Shown here in pieces: positions 1 through 6,336 of a DNA stretch of 64,000 nucleotides (position 1 is its first letter; every line of letters begins with the position of its first letter). The notes beneath the pieces were generated by a model. The model made no database searches and was not told the DNA's origin. It saw nothing but the letters and a program-made list of their open reading frames with translations. Both the position numbers and the translations under genes were made by a program. This DNA comes from Bacteroidota bacterium (lineage in GTDB: Bacteria; Bacteroidota; Bacteroidia; Bacteroidales; SKPS01). The DNA lies in NCBI GenBank assembly GCA_022709695.1, contig JAKLII010000008.1:1-64000 (forward strand). Direction: 5' to 3'.

Positions 1-464
1 AAGGTATTGTTTATATTGGATCCATAAATATTGTTCACGCGATAAAATGTTGTGTCGATTTCACCAGATTTTAAATAATCCCTTTTATACTTATATTCTC
101 CATCATGTACATAATAAATAGATTTCAAGCTACCTTCTGGAAAGTATTCGATTCTTAGATCGCCCCTTTTGCCTTGAAAAAAGAACAATGATGTTTTTGA
201 ACCATCATCATTAAAAATAGTACTCCAGCCATTGAGTTTACCCTTATCAAAATTCCCTTCATAAAGCTTTACCCCTTCCTTTGTGAAAAATTGCCCAAAA
301 CCATGAGGCTGATCGTTTTGATTGAATTGACCTTTGTAAATACTTTCGACGCCGTTCCATATGAAATCCACCTCAACATACTTTATATTATCAATATCAT
401 TTTTGCTTTGTTGGCAGGAAATGCCAATGAAAACAGTGATGAGAAAAAGAATTTTATAAGCCAT
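1..464 (-). CDS. MORN-repeat-like lipoprotein, candidate immunity protein (partial)
   Basis: The gene begins with ATG at 464 on the minus strand and stays open for 154 codons to the left edge of the window, so its C-terminus is missing. The first residues, MAYKILFLITVFIGISC, form a lipoprotein signal peptide with the lipid-accepting Cys at 17. Two MORN-like stretches follow (YKGQF...PHGFG near residue 46 and YEGNF...GKLNGW near 70). Its ATG overlaps the last 11 bases of the upstream RHS C-terminal cassette, a tight coupling. In polymorphic-toxin systems the gene just after the toxin tip usually encodes the immunity protein, so that role is a reasonable inference, but MORN lipoproteins also occur as unrelated envelope proteins. 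The reading frame and lipobox are seen directly; the immunity role is inferred from position only. Confidence 0.7.
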   Translation of the reverse strand, partial: MAYKILFLITVFIGISCQQSKNDIDNIKYVEVDFIWNGVESIYKGQFNQNDQPHGFGQFFTKEGVKLYEGNFDKGKLNGWSTIFNDDGSKTSLFFFQGKRGDLRIEYFPEGSLKSIYYVHDGEYKYKRDYLKSGEIDTTFYRVNNIYGSNINNT

Positions 465-1545
465 TAGTGTATTTTTTTAATTGTTGATACTGTTTAAATG
501 TCAATGGATTTCCCCAAGAATGGTTTGGCGAGCAGGATCTGAGGAAGTTTTGTGCTTTTTTATTATCATCAGGCACTTTGAACGATACTTTGAAACCTTC
601 TGGATTGACATAAAAGGCTTCAAATGAGGAACTGGCTTCCCAATCAGCTTTGGTATTAATTATAAGCTGTTCTCCTTCCTTGACAGCTCCATACAAACTG
701 GAAGCACTTTCTGCAAGACTCTCAATTGGACTTGCAGAAGAAGGTTTGGGGCCTGGGACACGAAGGCCAACTGCTGCAGCAAGATAATCCACTTTTGCCA
801 TTCTTGCATCAGAATTTGGGCCCACTTTTGCGGTTTCCTTGTTTCGACCACTTTTTGAATAAAAATGAATTCCTCCTCGATTACTGTATCCGTCTGACTG
901 TTCTAATGAAGGTGATGAGGTAAATATGGATCGCAACCAATTTCCAATTCGATTCAAGAATTTTGGTTTCTCACTTTTTCGAATTGAAGGGCTTGAATCT
1001 TTCGACACAGAGGCTGTCACGACCATGGTCGTAAGAAATTCTGGGAAGTAAGGATTTGAAGAAATTATTTGTTTCTCAGGATCATCACTTAGCATTCCAT
1101 TGGGATCAATTAACCGAAGCGGTCTTAATTCGCAATAATTATATGGTGACAGCCATGATAGGATGTCAGCCATCGGATCCACACTCAACCACACACTCAC
1201 ATTCGGATCGTAATGTCTTGCGCCAAAGTAACTGTAGCCGGTTTCCAGTTCACGTTCTTTGGCTGAAAAGGTATAGGGGGTGTAGTAATCGGTGGTGGCG
1301 CGTTGCTGTATAGTCCGATGCACCTCAACCCCCAACCCCATCTCCTCAAGGAGAAGGGGAGTTGGGTGGGCGGGATGTTGGATTGCACCAGTAAAAATCC
1401 ATGGTTTAGGAGTAATTTCAATAGTTCGTTGGTAACCCTGTGATATCTCTGTCATCGCAGTCCTCATCTCCTTAGCTCTGGTAAGATGGTTCTCAGGAGC
1501 ATCCGGATGAAGTATAAACTGTATGGTTCTTCGAAGCTTTACCAT
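454..1545 (-). CDS. RHS repeat-associated core protein, C-terminal cassette (truncated at the 5' side)
   Basis: A 363-residue reading frame. Residues about 85-150 carry the RHS-associated core signature (YTFSAKERELETGYSYFGAR, then HYDP...WLSVDPMAD and a closing IDPNGM), which in intact RHS toxins lies just before the variable toxin tip. About 210 residues of unrecognised sequence follow, the expected place of a toxin domain. An intact Bacteroidota RHS protein has well over 1000 residues; here the N-terminal signal and YD repeats are absent and only decayed pieces lie upstream (see 1742-1822 and 2474-2596). Residues about 59-77 are encoded by an inserted intergenic repeat, so the first part is not native RHS sequence. 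It overlaps the lipoprotein gene downstream. It may be a silent tip cassette or a pseudogene; whether the start at 1545 is used is unknown. Confidence 0.6.
   Translation of the reverse strand: MVKLRRTIQFILHPDAPENHLTRAKEMRTAMTEISQGYQRTIEITPKPWIFTGAIQHPAHPTPLLLEEMGLGVEVHRTIQQRATTDYYTPYTFSAKERELETGYSYFGARHYDPNVSVWLSVDPMADILSWLSPYNYCELRPLRLIDPNGMLSDDPEKQIISSNPYFPEFLTTMVVTASVSKDSSPSIRKSEKPKFLNRIGNWLRSIFTSSPSLEQSDGYSNRGGIHFYSKSGRNKETAKVGPNSDARMAKVDYLAAAVGLRVPGPKPSSASPIESLAESASSLYGAVKEGEQLIINTKADWEASSSFEAFYVNPEGFKVSFKVPDDNKKAQNFLRSCSPNHSWGNPLTFKQYQQLKKYTNGL
1321..1372 (-). repeat. Intergenic hairpin repeat inserted inside the RHS frame
   Basis: On the minus strand this reads CTCCTTGAGGAGA followed by GGGGTTGGGGG and TGAGGTG, nearly the same as the element at 1600-1641 in the neighbouring tandem array, but in inverted orientation. 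The palindromic core is CTCCTTGAGGAG. It is read in frame and adds about 18 residues to the RHS protein. Confidence 0.75.
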
Positions 1546-1599
1546 AATTCATTGCTATTCGCTGTGCAATATACATAAAATAAACACAAACATACTTCT

Positions 1600-1748
1600 A
1601 CCCCCCCTCTCCTTGAGGAGAGGGGGTTGGGGGGTGAGGTGCATGATCCATGAGAAGGGGTTAGGGGGTGAGGTGCATGATCCATGAGAAGGGTTAGGGG
1701 GTGAGGTGCATGATCCATGAGAGGGGGTTGGGGGGTGAGGTGCGTGTG
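1600..1748 (+). repeat. G-rich tandem array, about 34-bp unit, four copies
   Basis: After a CTCCTTGAGGAG palindrome at 1608-1619, a unit of the type GAGAGGGGTTAGGGGGTGAG + GTGCATGATCCAT is repeated at 1618, 1652, 1686 and 1719 (spacing 34, 34, 33; the last copy is degenerate). The copies are contiguous with no unique spacers. The GGGGTT/GGGGG tracts are very purine-strand biased. Confidence 0.85.
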
Positions 1749-1822
1749 TAAGTGATTAACTCCATGTCTCTGCCACCAGGCATTACAAAGGTATGTTCGT
1801 TTTTGATAAGTTCTTTTTTGTA
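1742..1822 (-). pseudogene. RHS/YD-repeat relic (fragment)
   Basis: In one minus-strand frame this short stretch reads YKKELIKNEHTFVMPGG, closely similar to EIIQNIHTFVLPQHH in the other relic at 2474-2596. That pattern is typical of the spacer between YD repeats in Bacteroidota RHS proteins. The frame then runs into the G-rich tandem array and has no start. It is best explained as a remnant of a second RHS copy or of a repeat unit of the same gene. The match is short, so this is tentative. Confidence 0.4.
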
Positions 1823-2037
1823 GCTGCATAGCGACTGCGCCTGGGGCTTCCCGCCATGGGTTCATTTCTTTGTAAGCGGTGCCTGAGGCTCCCGAAGGCA
1901 CCGCTCCGGCCAAGGCTGCTCTGCAGCTACAGGCCGCTTTTTTTCATTTCATACATACAAAATTGTCCAGAATACATTCCCTTATTGAATTATGGAATCT
2001 GAGACCCCGGAGGCGGTGCCCTGAGCCTGCCGAAGGG
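1823..2037. other. Non-coding stretch with small palindromes
   Basis: No gene is supported here. The stretch contains GCCTGAGGCTCCCGAAGGC near 1881 and, at 2019-2037, CCCTGAGCCTGCCGAAGGG, a short imperfect palindrome of the kind found scattered between genes in many bacterial genomes. The remainder shows no clear structure. Confidence 0.5.
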
Positions 2038-2404
2038 GGTCGAATATTTGTAGCCCCGGATGCAGTGACCACAGGAATACCCATGGTTTCCGGATTCCCT
2101 TTGATGGTCACGAAATCCGGGGATTGACGGCGCCCACGTGCCCCCATGACCCCGGAGGGGTCAAATATTGGTAGCCCCGGATGCAGTGACCATTGGGAAA
2201 TCTATGGTTTCACGAAACTCTTTGCTGGTCACGAAATCCGGGGATTTATGGCGCCCGTGTGCCCCCCAACGACCCCATAGGGGTCCAATATTGGTAGCCC
2301 CGGATGCAGTGACCATTGGGAAATCTATGGTTTCACGAAACCCTTTGCTGGTCACGGAATCCGGGGATTGACGGCGCCCGCGTGCCCCCATGACCCCGGA
2401 GGGG
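2038..2404 (+). repeat. Three tandem copies of a composite hairpin element (121-123 bp)
   Basis: The unit begins at TCGAAT 2040, TCAAAT 2161 and TCCAAT 2284, and a partial fourth start follows at TCGAAC 2405; spacings are 121, 123 and 121. Each unit contains a long inverted repeat (CCCCGGATGCAGTGACC paired with GGTCACGAAATCCGGGG) and an outer hairpin of the type GACCCC-GGA-GGGGTC at the unit boundary. A conserved GGCGCCCGNGTGCCCC lies between inner and outer hairpins. Related elements occur at 3114-3201 and 33909-33998. Confidence 0.9.
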
Positions 2405-2473
2405 TCGAACAGGAGTGTGAGGAGCAGTGTGAGTAGTGAGGGGTTGGGCGTTCCCTGAGCGGAGCAGAAGGAG

Positions 2474-2596
2474 GGTTCCAGCTGTCGTACGCAAAGTTCA
2501 TCTGCAGCGTATAGGTGTGGTGCTGGGGTAGGACAAAGGTATGGATATTCTGAATGATTTCGCCCATGGCGCCGTAAGAAAAATGTTGCACCCCCG
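2474..2596 (-). pseudogene. RHS/YD-repeat relic (fragment)
   Basis: On the minus strand about 40 codons read GVQHFSYGAMGEIIQNIHTF followed by VLP...YTLQMNFAYDSWN, the recognisable Bacteroidota RHS pattern of a YG-x-MGE motif, a HTF-VLP spacer and a FAYDSWN repeat. The match then ends abruptly where the 121-bp repeats begin. No start codon or other RHS domains are present. Together with 1742-1822 and 454-1545 it indicates a once larger RHS gene or gene array on this strand, split by repeats. Confidence 0.65.
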
Positions 2597-2701
2597 CGAA
2601 CCTCATAGGTATTAAAATAATAAAATTCTGAGCATTGGTGAAACAACCTGTCGAAAGGTTGCTTATGTTTGATCCTCCCAAATCACTTAAAAACATAAAT
2701 T

Positions 2702-3097
2702 ATGTATTGGTATGTGAAAGTATTGAAACAGTATGCAGATTTTGAAGGAAGAGCACGAAGAAAGGAGTATTGGATCTTTGCCTTATTCAATGTAATCTTT
2801 GGCGTAACTGCCATAGTGCTGGATACTTTGCTTGAGATTTCGTTTACCGAAAGTGGTTATGGCCCGATATATTTACTCTACATGCTTGCCATGCTGATCC
2901 CCGGACTGGCAGTTGGCGTCAGGCGTTTACACGACGTTGGTAAAAGCGGTGCTATGATTCTTGTTGGCCTGATCCCCTTTGTTGGGGGGATTTGGCTTTT
3001 GGTTCTGTTTTTAAGGGACAGTGAGGCAGGAGAAAACCAATACGGCCCGAATCCCAAAGAAGAACAGGAAGAATATTTCGATACCCTGAGAGAATAG
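2702..3097 (+). CDS. DUF805 family inner-membrane protein
   Basis: 131 residues, the usual length for DUF805 (YhaH/YhaI type). The opening MYWYVKVLKQYADFEGRARR followed by KEYW matches the family's N-terminal signature, in which an aromatic segment and RxRRxEYW precede the first membrane helix. Hydrophobic helices span about residues 25-43, 55-72 and 82-104, and the conserved GVRRLHDVGKSG lies at about 72-83. The C-terminal tail is charged (EEQEEYFDTLRE). The function of DUF805 proteins is not known. The gene stands alone between the RHS relics and a composite repeat. A possible -7 element TATGTTTG lies at 2664-2671, although no matching -33 element is at the usual distance. Confidence 0.9.
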   Translation: MYWYVKVLKQYADFEGRARRKEYWIFALFNVIFGVTAIVLDTLLEISFTESGYGPIYLLYMLAMLIPGLAVGVRRLHDVGKSGAMILVGLIPFVGGIWLLVLFLRDSEAGENQYGPNPKEEQEEYFDTLRE

Positions 3098-3113
3098 ACG
3101 GTCATTCCTGTTC

Positions 3114-3201
3114 AACCCACGCCGTGGGTTAGGGAGGGTTGTGGCGCCCTTTTCCCCGGATGCAATCCGGGGCTGTTCTTTTTCAACCCACTTCGTGGGT
3201 T
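3114..3201 (+). repeat. Composite three-hairpin intergenic element, possibly acting as a terminator
   Basis: Outer hairpins AACCCAC-GCC-GTGGGTT (3114-3130) and AACCCAC-TTC-GTGGGTT (3185-3201) enclose an inner hairpin CCCCGGAT-GCA-ATCCGGGG (3154-3172). The inner hairpin is followed by CTGTTCTTTTTC, so it could also end transcription of the DUF805 gene. The same arrangement, inverted, is found at 33909-33998. Confidence 0.85.
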
Positions 3202-3250
3202 TCTGATGTCTGGTCTTTGTTAAGTTAAATATTTCTCCATCCAAAGACCA

Positions 3251-3303
3251 AAACAACTCAACGCCTAAACAACTCAACGCCTAAACAACTCAACAACTCA
3301 ACA
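3251..3303 (+). repeat. Short direct repeats (16-bp unit)
   Basis: AAACAACTCAACGCCT occurs at 3251-3266 and 3267-3282, followed by partial copies (AAACAACTCAAC, then CAACTCAAC). This is simple-sequence expansion in an intergenic region. Confidence 0.85.
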
Positions 3304-3317
3304 TTCTCAAAAAAACC

Positions 3318-3325
3318 TATCTTTG
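3318..3325 (+). promoter_or_regulatory. Bacteroidota -7 promoter element upstream of the DUF3127 gene
   Basis: TATCTTTG matches the TAnnTTTG consensus exactly, 26 bases before the ATG at 3352. No TTTG -33 element is evident at the usual spacing. Confidence 0.55.
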
Positions 3326-3351
3326 TATCCGAACATGAACCTGAACAAACT

Positions 3352-3759
3352 ATGGAATTACAATTAGAAGGTGTTGTAAGAGAGATACTTCCGCTGCAGG
3401 AAGGGGAAGGCCGCAATGGCCGCTGGAGGAAACAGTCGTATGTGCTCGAAACCCAGGGAGGGCAGTATCCCAAGCTGGTGTGTATGATGGCCTGGGGCGA
3501 TCGTATCGACCAGTTCAACCTGAAGGTGGGTGATAACGTTACCGCCAGTATTGATATCGAGAGCCGTGAGTTTAACGGCAGATGGTACACCGATGTGAAG
3601 GTGTGGAAGGTGGAGAAGAAAGCTGCAGAGGCAGAACCCGGATTTACTCCGGCACCTGCAGCAAGCCCGGATTTTGCGGCCGATCTGCCGGGAAGCGTTG
3701 AACCGGAAGGCAATGATGCTTTTGGCACCTCTGCAGAGGAGGATGACCTTCCGTTTTAA
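3352..3759 (+). CDS. DUF3127 domain protein, SSB-like OB-fold candidate
   Basis: 135 residues. The N-terminal 85 residues (MELQLEGVVREILPLQEGEG, then GRWRKQSYVLETQGGQYPKL and FNGRWYTDVKVW) match the DUF3127 family found throughout Bacteroidota. The beta-rich pattern is compatible with an OB fold. After a Pro/Ala-rich linker (about 90-120) the protein ends in EEDDLPF, an acidic tail with terminal Phe that closely resembles the protein-interaction tip of single-stranded DNA-binding proteins. Family name and tip are seen in the sequence; a DNA-binding role is inferred from that likeness. It is preceded by a good -7 element and is followed after 38 bases by ppnP. Confidence 0.85.
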   Translation: MELQLEGVVREILPLQEGEGRNGRWRKQSYVLETQGGQYPKLVCMMAWGDRIDQFNLKVGDNVTASIDIESREFNGRWYTDVKVWKVEKKAAEAEPGFTPAPAASPDFAADLPGSVEPEGNDAFGTSAEEDDLPF

Positions 3760-3797
3760 TTTCAGGTATTTGTCATTCAGATTTAAACAGCATTGCC

Positions 3798-4079
3798 ATG
3801 ATCAATGTAAACGAATATTTTGGCGGGAATGTGAAATCGCTTGGGATGGAAACGGCAGAAGGCCGTGCCACCCTGGGAGTAATGAAACCCGGCGAATATG
3901 AATTTGGCACCTCCACTGTGGAGTATATGACGGTGGTTTACGGCACCATGATGGTGTTGTTTCCGGGCTCAGAAGAGTGGCAGGCATTCACCCCTTTTGA
4001 AACCTTCAGGGTGGAGAAGGATGTGAAGTTCAGGGTTAAGGTAGCCGCAGATACCGGGTACCTCTGCACCTATCAGTAA
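3798..4079 (+). CDS. ppnP: Pyrimidine/purine nucleoside phosphorylase PpnP
   Basis: 93 residues, the normal length of the small cupin-fold family formerly DUF1255/YaiE. Characteristic segments are VNEYFGGNVKSLG at 3-15, ATLGVMKPGEYEFGT at 25-39 and a C-terminal FRVKVAADTGYLCTYQ with the usual near-terminal Cys. In Escherichia coli PpnP cleaves diverse nucleosides with phosphate to give the base and ribose 1-phosphate. The gene lies 38 bases after the DUF3127 gene on the same strand and probably shares its transcript; it converges on the CoA-binding protein gene. Confidence 0.93.
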   Translation: MINVNEYFGGNVKSLGMETAEGRATLGVMKPGEYEFGTSTVEYMTVVYGTMMVLFPGSEEWQAFTPFETFRVEKDVKFRVKVAADTGYLCTYQ

Positions 4080-4085
4080 GAAACA

Positions 4086-4541
4086 TCACTTCGGATACTT
4101 ACCGAAGAACTTCAGGATGGCACGATGAAAGCCATGAACCGATTTTACCGGTTCGGCGAACATCATGATGCACCGTTTCTGCACCACACTGATGCCGGCC
4201 TCTTCGGCTGCTTTCAGGGCTGCTTCATTCTGCGATCCCTGCTGCATCCACACCAGTCCGATCCCTTTGGCGCCAGCTTCCTTTACCAGGCTTTCCGTTA
4301 CTTCAGGCTTGGTAACGGTTACCAGTGCGGTTACGGTATCAGGTAGGGAACTGATATCCCTGTAGCATCGGGTATCAGCAATTTCATCCACGTTCGGATT
4401 GATGGGGTAGACCGTATATCCGCTCTTCTTCAGATGGTCAAATACGATATATCCGAATTTGCTTTTGTTGCGGGACACCCCGGCAACGGCAACATGTTTC
4501 TGTTGCAGGATCTGATCAATGATTGGTTTTTCGCTGGCCAT
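4086..4541 (-). CDS. CoA-binding domain protein (YccU family)
   Basis: 151 residues with a Rossmann-type CoA_binding_2 domain. The segment VAVAGVSRNKSKFGYIVFDH at about 17-36 holds the glycine-rich nucleotide/CoA loop, and YTVYPINPNVDEI at about 41-53 the following strand. CxxDxxxxP-like positions near 60 and VWMQQGSQNEAALKAAEEAG at about 104-123 are typical of stand-alone YccU proteins, followed by a conserved QKRCIMM. These proteins resemble the CoA-binding part of succinyl-CoA synthetase alpha but lack the catalytic domain, so a physiological role is not established. It is transcribed with the ModE-type gene, which ends 16 bases upstream. Confidence 0.9.
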   Translation of the reverse strand: MASEKPIIDQILQQKHVAVAGVSRNKSKFGYIVFDHLKKSGYTVYPINPNVDEIADTRCYRDISSLPDTVTALVTVTKPEVTESLVKEAGAKGIGLVWMQQGSQNEAALKAAEEAGISVVQKRCIMMFAEPVKSVHGFHRAILKFFGKYPK

Positions 4542-4557
4542 GGGTCAGGGATTTGAG

Positions 4558-4935
4558 TTATTGTTGGTTTACCTTCTTTTGGAAAGACTGAAATGCCTCA
4601 TCTACCTTGCGGTTCACCTCCTTTTTCAGTGCGGTCCAGGCATCCAGCAGACGGATGGCTTGTGGGGTAAGAACCGAGCTTCCTCCATCTTTGCCACCCC
4701 GGTGTTTTTCTGTAAGTGGGTATCCAAGGAGAGATTCAGCCTTCTTAATATCCCCCCATGCTTTGCGGTAGCTGAGTCCCATGGCTGTTGCCGCAGCGCT
4801 GAGCGAACCCCGCTCCCTGATTTCCAGCAAAAGGTGGATCTTCCCTTCGCCAATAATCCCTTCCCCCGAAACACTTTCGAGCCAGAGCTTGTATTGCAGA
4901 AATACATCTTCGCGGCTGGTTTTTTTTGGTCGCAT
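4558..4935 (-). CDS. ModE-type LysR-fold transcriptional regulator (DNA-binding domain only)
   Basis: 125 residues from the ATG at 4935. A winged helix-turn-helix of the ModE N-terminal type covers about residues 12-100: GEGKIHLLLEIRERGSLSAA, then AMGLSYRKAWGDIKKAESLL and the wing GGKDGGSSVLTPQAIRLLDA. The molybdate-binding MOP domains of full ModE are absent. Short ModE-like proteins of this kind are common next to molybdenum genes. An in-frame ATG at 4959 exists, but it sits inside the minus-strand -7 element (4957-4964), so 4935 is preferred. It diverges from the molybdenum-cofactor island and is well placed to control it; no ModE-type palindrome was found, so the operator is unknown. Confidence 0.85.
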   Translation of the reverse strand: MRPKKTSREDVFLQYKLWLESVSGEGIIGEGKIHLLLEIRERGSLSAAATAMGLSYRKAWGDIKKAESLLGYPLTEKHRGGKDGGSSVLTPQAIRLLDAWTALKKEVNRKVDEAFQSFQKKVNQQ

Positions 4936-4956
4936 GATTCCCCGGATTTCGCATGC

Positions 4957-4964
4957 CAAAAGTA
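4957..4964 (-). promoter_or_regulatory. -7 promoter element of the ModE-type regulator
   Basis: On the minus strand the sequence is TACTTTTG, an exact TAnnTTTG match, 21 bases before the ATG at 4935. This placement argues against translation from the upstream ATG at 4959. Confidence 0.55.
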
Positions 4965-4995
4965 AGGTTTCTGTGCAAAAAGTGATAGTAAATTC

Positions 4996-5003
4996 TATTT
5001 TTG
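4996..5003 (+). promoter_or_regulatory. -7 promoter element of the IDDTD-protein transcription unit
   Basis: TATTTTTG matches TAnnTTTG and ends 18 bases before the ATG at 5022. It lies back to back with the regulator's promoter, so one protein bound in the 86-base divergent region could affect both units. Confidence 0.6.
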
Positions 5004-5021
5004 CGGCATTAACTTCTGCTT

Positions 5022-5756
5022 ATGCAACTATTCATTGGCATTGATGATACTGACAATCTTGAAACCAGGGGTACAGGATTCCGCGCCAGGGAGATGGCCG
5101 GGCTGATGGCCGCTGATGAACGCACCTCCATTCTGGGAATTACCCGCCACCAGCACTTCGTACATCCCGATATCCCCTACACCTCCCACAATGGTTCGGC
5201 ATGCGTGGTGGCGGATACCAATGACCCGGCAAGGATCTGGGAGGTTTGCAGTGTTTATCTGAAATCCCATGCGGCAGAAGGGAGTGATGTGGGGCTGGCT
5301 CTTGCCCTGCCGGAACAGATATCCCCTGAGCTGATCCGCTGGGCTTACGCCACCAAGAAACAGGTGGTTACCATGGAACAGGCCTATTCCCTGTCCCATG
5401 ACACCGGTATACGCCTCGAAGGATTCACCGGCAACCGTCAGGGGATTATCGGGGCAATTGCTTCTGTGGCATTGCGTTACAACGGGAATGACGGTCGTTT
5501 TATCGCCACGGCAGGCAACTTCCACCTGCGCGATCTCGCTCCCGGAACCTACCCTGCGGCCTGGCTTCTCAACACCCTGAAAGCCGACATCATCACGGAC
5601 CTCTCGGGCAATCCTGTGGACAGGTCCGGTCAGATAGTGGCGGGACAGTACCTCAGGCCTGTCCTCATTAACGGAAAATGTACTATTTTAGTCACGCAAA
5701 CTTCACAAGCAAATGTCTGGACAGCGGCCCCAAAAGATATCATTGCAGGTTATTGA
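5022..5756 (+). CDS. TiaS/COG1571-like IDDTD-motif protein of unknown function
   Basis: 244 residues. It opens with MQLFIGIDDTDNLETRGTGF, the hallmark (IGIDDTDxxxxxGTG) of the catalytic domain of archaeal TiaS, the tRNA-Ile2 agmatidine synthetase, in which the paired aspartates sit at the nucleotide site. A second conserved segment, TRHQHFVHPDIPYTSHNGSA, lies near 41-60, and a C-terminal domain contains GNRQGIIGAIASVAL. It is much shorter than TiaS (about 420 residues) and lacks its zinc and OB domains, and bacteria normally use TilS instead. The next gene overlaps it by 44 bases. Its position between a ModE-type regulator and moeA suggests a link to molybdenum or another metabolite, but no activity can be assigned. 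Confidence 0.65.
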   Translation: MQLFIGIDDTDNLETRGTGFRAREMAGLMAADERTSILGITRHQHFVHPDIPYTSHNGSACVVADTNDPARIWEVCSVYLKSHAAEGSDVGLALALPEQISPELIRWAYATKKQVVTMEQAYSLSHDTGIRLEGFTGNRQGIIGAIASVALRYNGNDGRFIATAGNFHLRDLAPGTYPAAWLLNTLKADIITDLSGNPVDRSGQIVAGQYLRPVLINGKCTILVTQTSQANVWTAAPKDIIAGY

Positions 5757-6291
5757 TAATCAAGCTCTCAGAACGGTATTTGAATGGATTTTTCCATTCG
5801 GATGCGGAATGCTGGCCTATGCGCTGCATGGTGTTCTGAAGAATTCCCTGGGGATACCCGGTCATCACGGGCTCCTGTTTATGGCCTTCCTGGTAATGGC
5901 AAAATCTGCGACCAGAAACCGGGCATCAGGGATAGTCTCTTCCCTGGGGGTGGGTACCATTATGCTTCTCGGTCCTTTGGGTTTCTCCGATCCTTTCAAA
6001 ATGGTTACCTATATGCTTCCGGGCCTGATGCTGGATGCACTCCTGCTGCCGGATTTCCGGGTCAAGGGTAAATGGCTCCGGAACATGCTCCCGGTTTTTG
6101 CCGGCGGAATCGCCTATATGATGGTTCCCCTGTTCCGCATTGCCGTAACCGGAGTCTCCGGATTGCCTTACCCTGCAGCCGTCAAGCAAGGGACTGTACT
6201 TCCCCTGATCGGCTTTTTTGTATTCGGACTTCTTGGCAGCCTGATAGGCTGGTCGGTTCAGCGCATCACCCGTCCGGTCTTCAAAAAATAA
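5713..6291 (+). CDS. Small integral membrane protein (ECF S-component-like?)
   Basis: 192 residues with about five hydrophobic segments: roughly 22-45, 50-66, 72-92, 118-142 and 160-182. The small glycine-rich helices and the closing basic tail (RITRPVFKK) recall substrate-binding S components of ECF transporters, but no family motif is recognised with certainty. It overlaps the end of the IDDTD gene by 44 bases, implying translational coupling. No ECF ATPase or T component is nearby. The start at 5713 is the only ATG that precedes the first helix. Function unknown; a transport role linked to the neighbouring gene is an inference. Confidence 0.55.
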   Translation: MSGQRPQKISLQVIDNQALRTVFEWIFPFGCGMLAYALHGVLKNSLGIPGHHGLLFMAFLVMAKSATRNRASGIVSSLGVGTIMLLGPLGFSDPFKMVTYMLPGLMLDALLLPDFRVKGKWLRNMLPVFAGGIAYMMVPLFRIAVTGVSGLPYPAAVKQGTVLPLIGFFVFGLLGSLIGWSVQRITRPVFKK

Positions 6292-6336
6292 TGGCTGATC
6301 CAGAGTTCAGGTAGTTATAATTAAACACCGTTCGTT

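Noticed and set aside
1539-1913. 124-codon minus-strand frame with HAPHPLT repeats
   Set aside because: It reads through the 34-bp G-rich tandem array and has no independent coding features.
2161-2646. 161-codon minus-strand frame through the 121-bp repeats
   Set aside because: Most of its length is the composite repeat; only the short relic in another frame resembles a protein.
4519-4965. 148-codon plus-strand frame opposite the regulator
   Set aside because: It is an antisense shadow of the ModE-type gene, which has clear family motifs and a promoter.
4936-5021. Classical ModE operator
   Set aside because: No palindrome of the ATCG-TATATA type was found; only promoter elements are visible.
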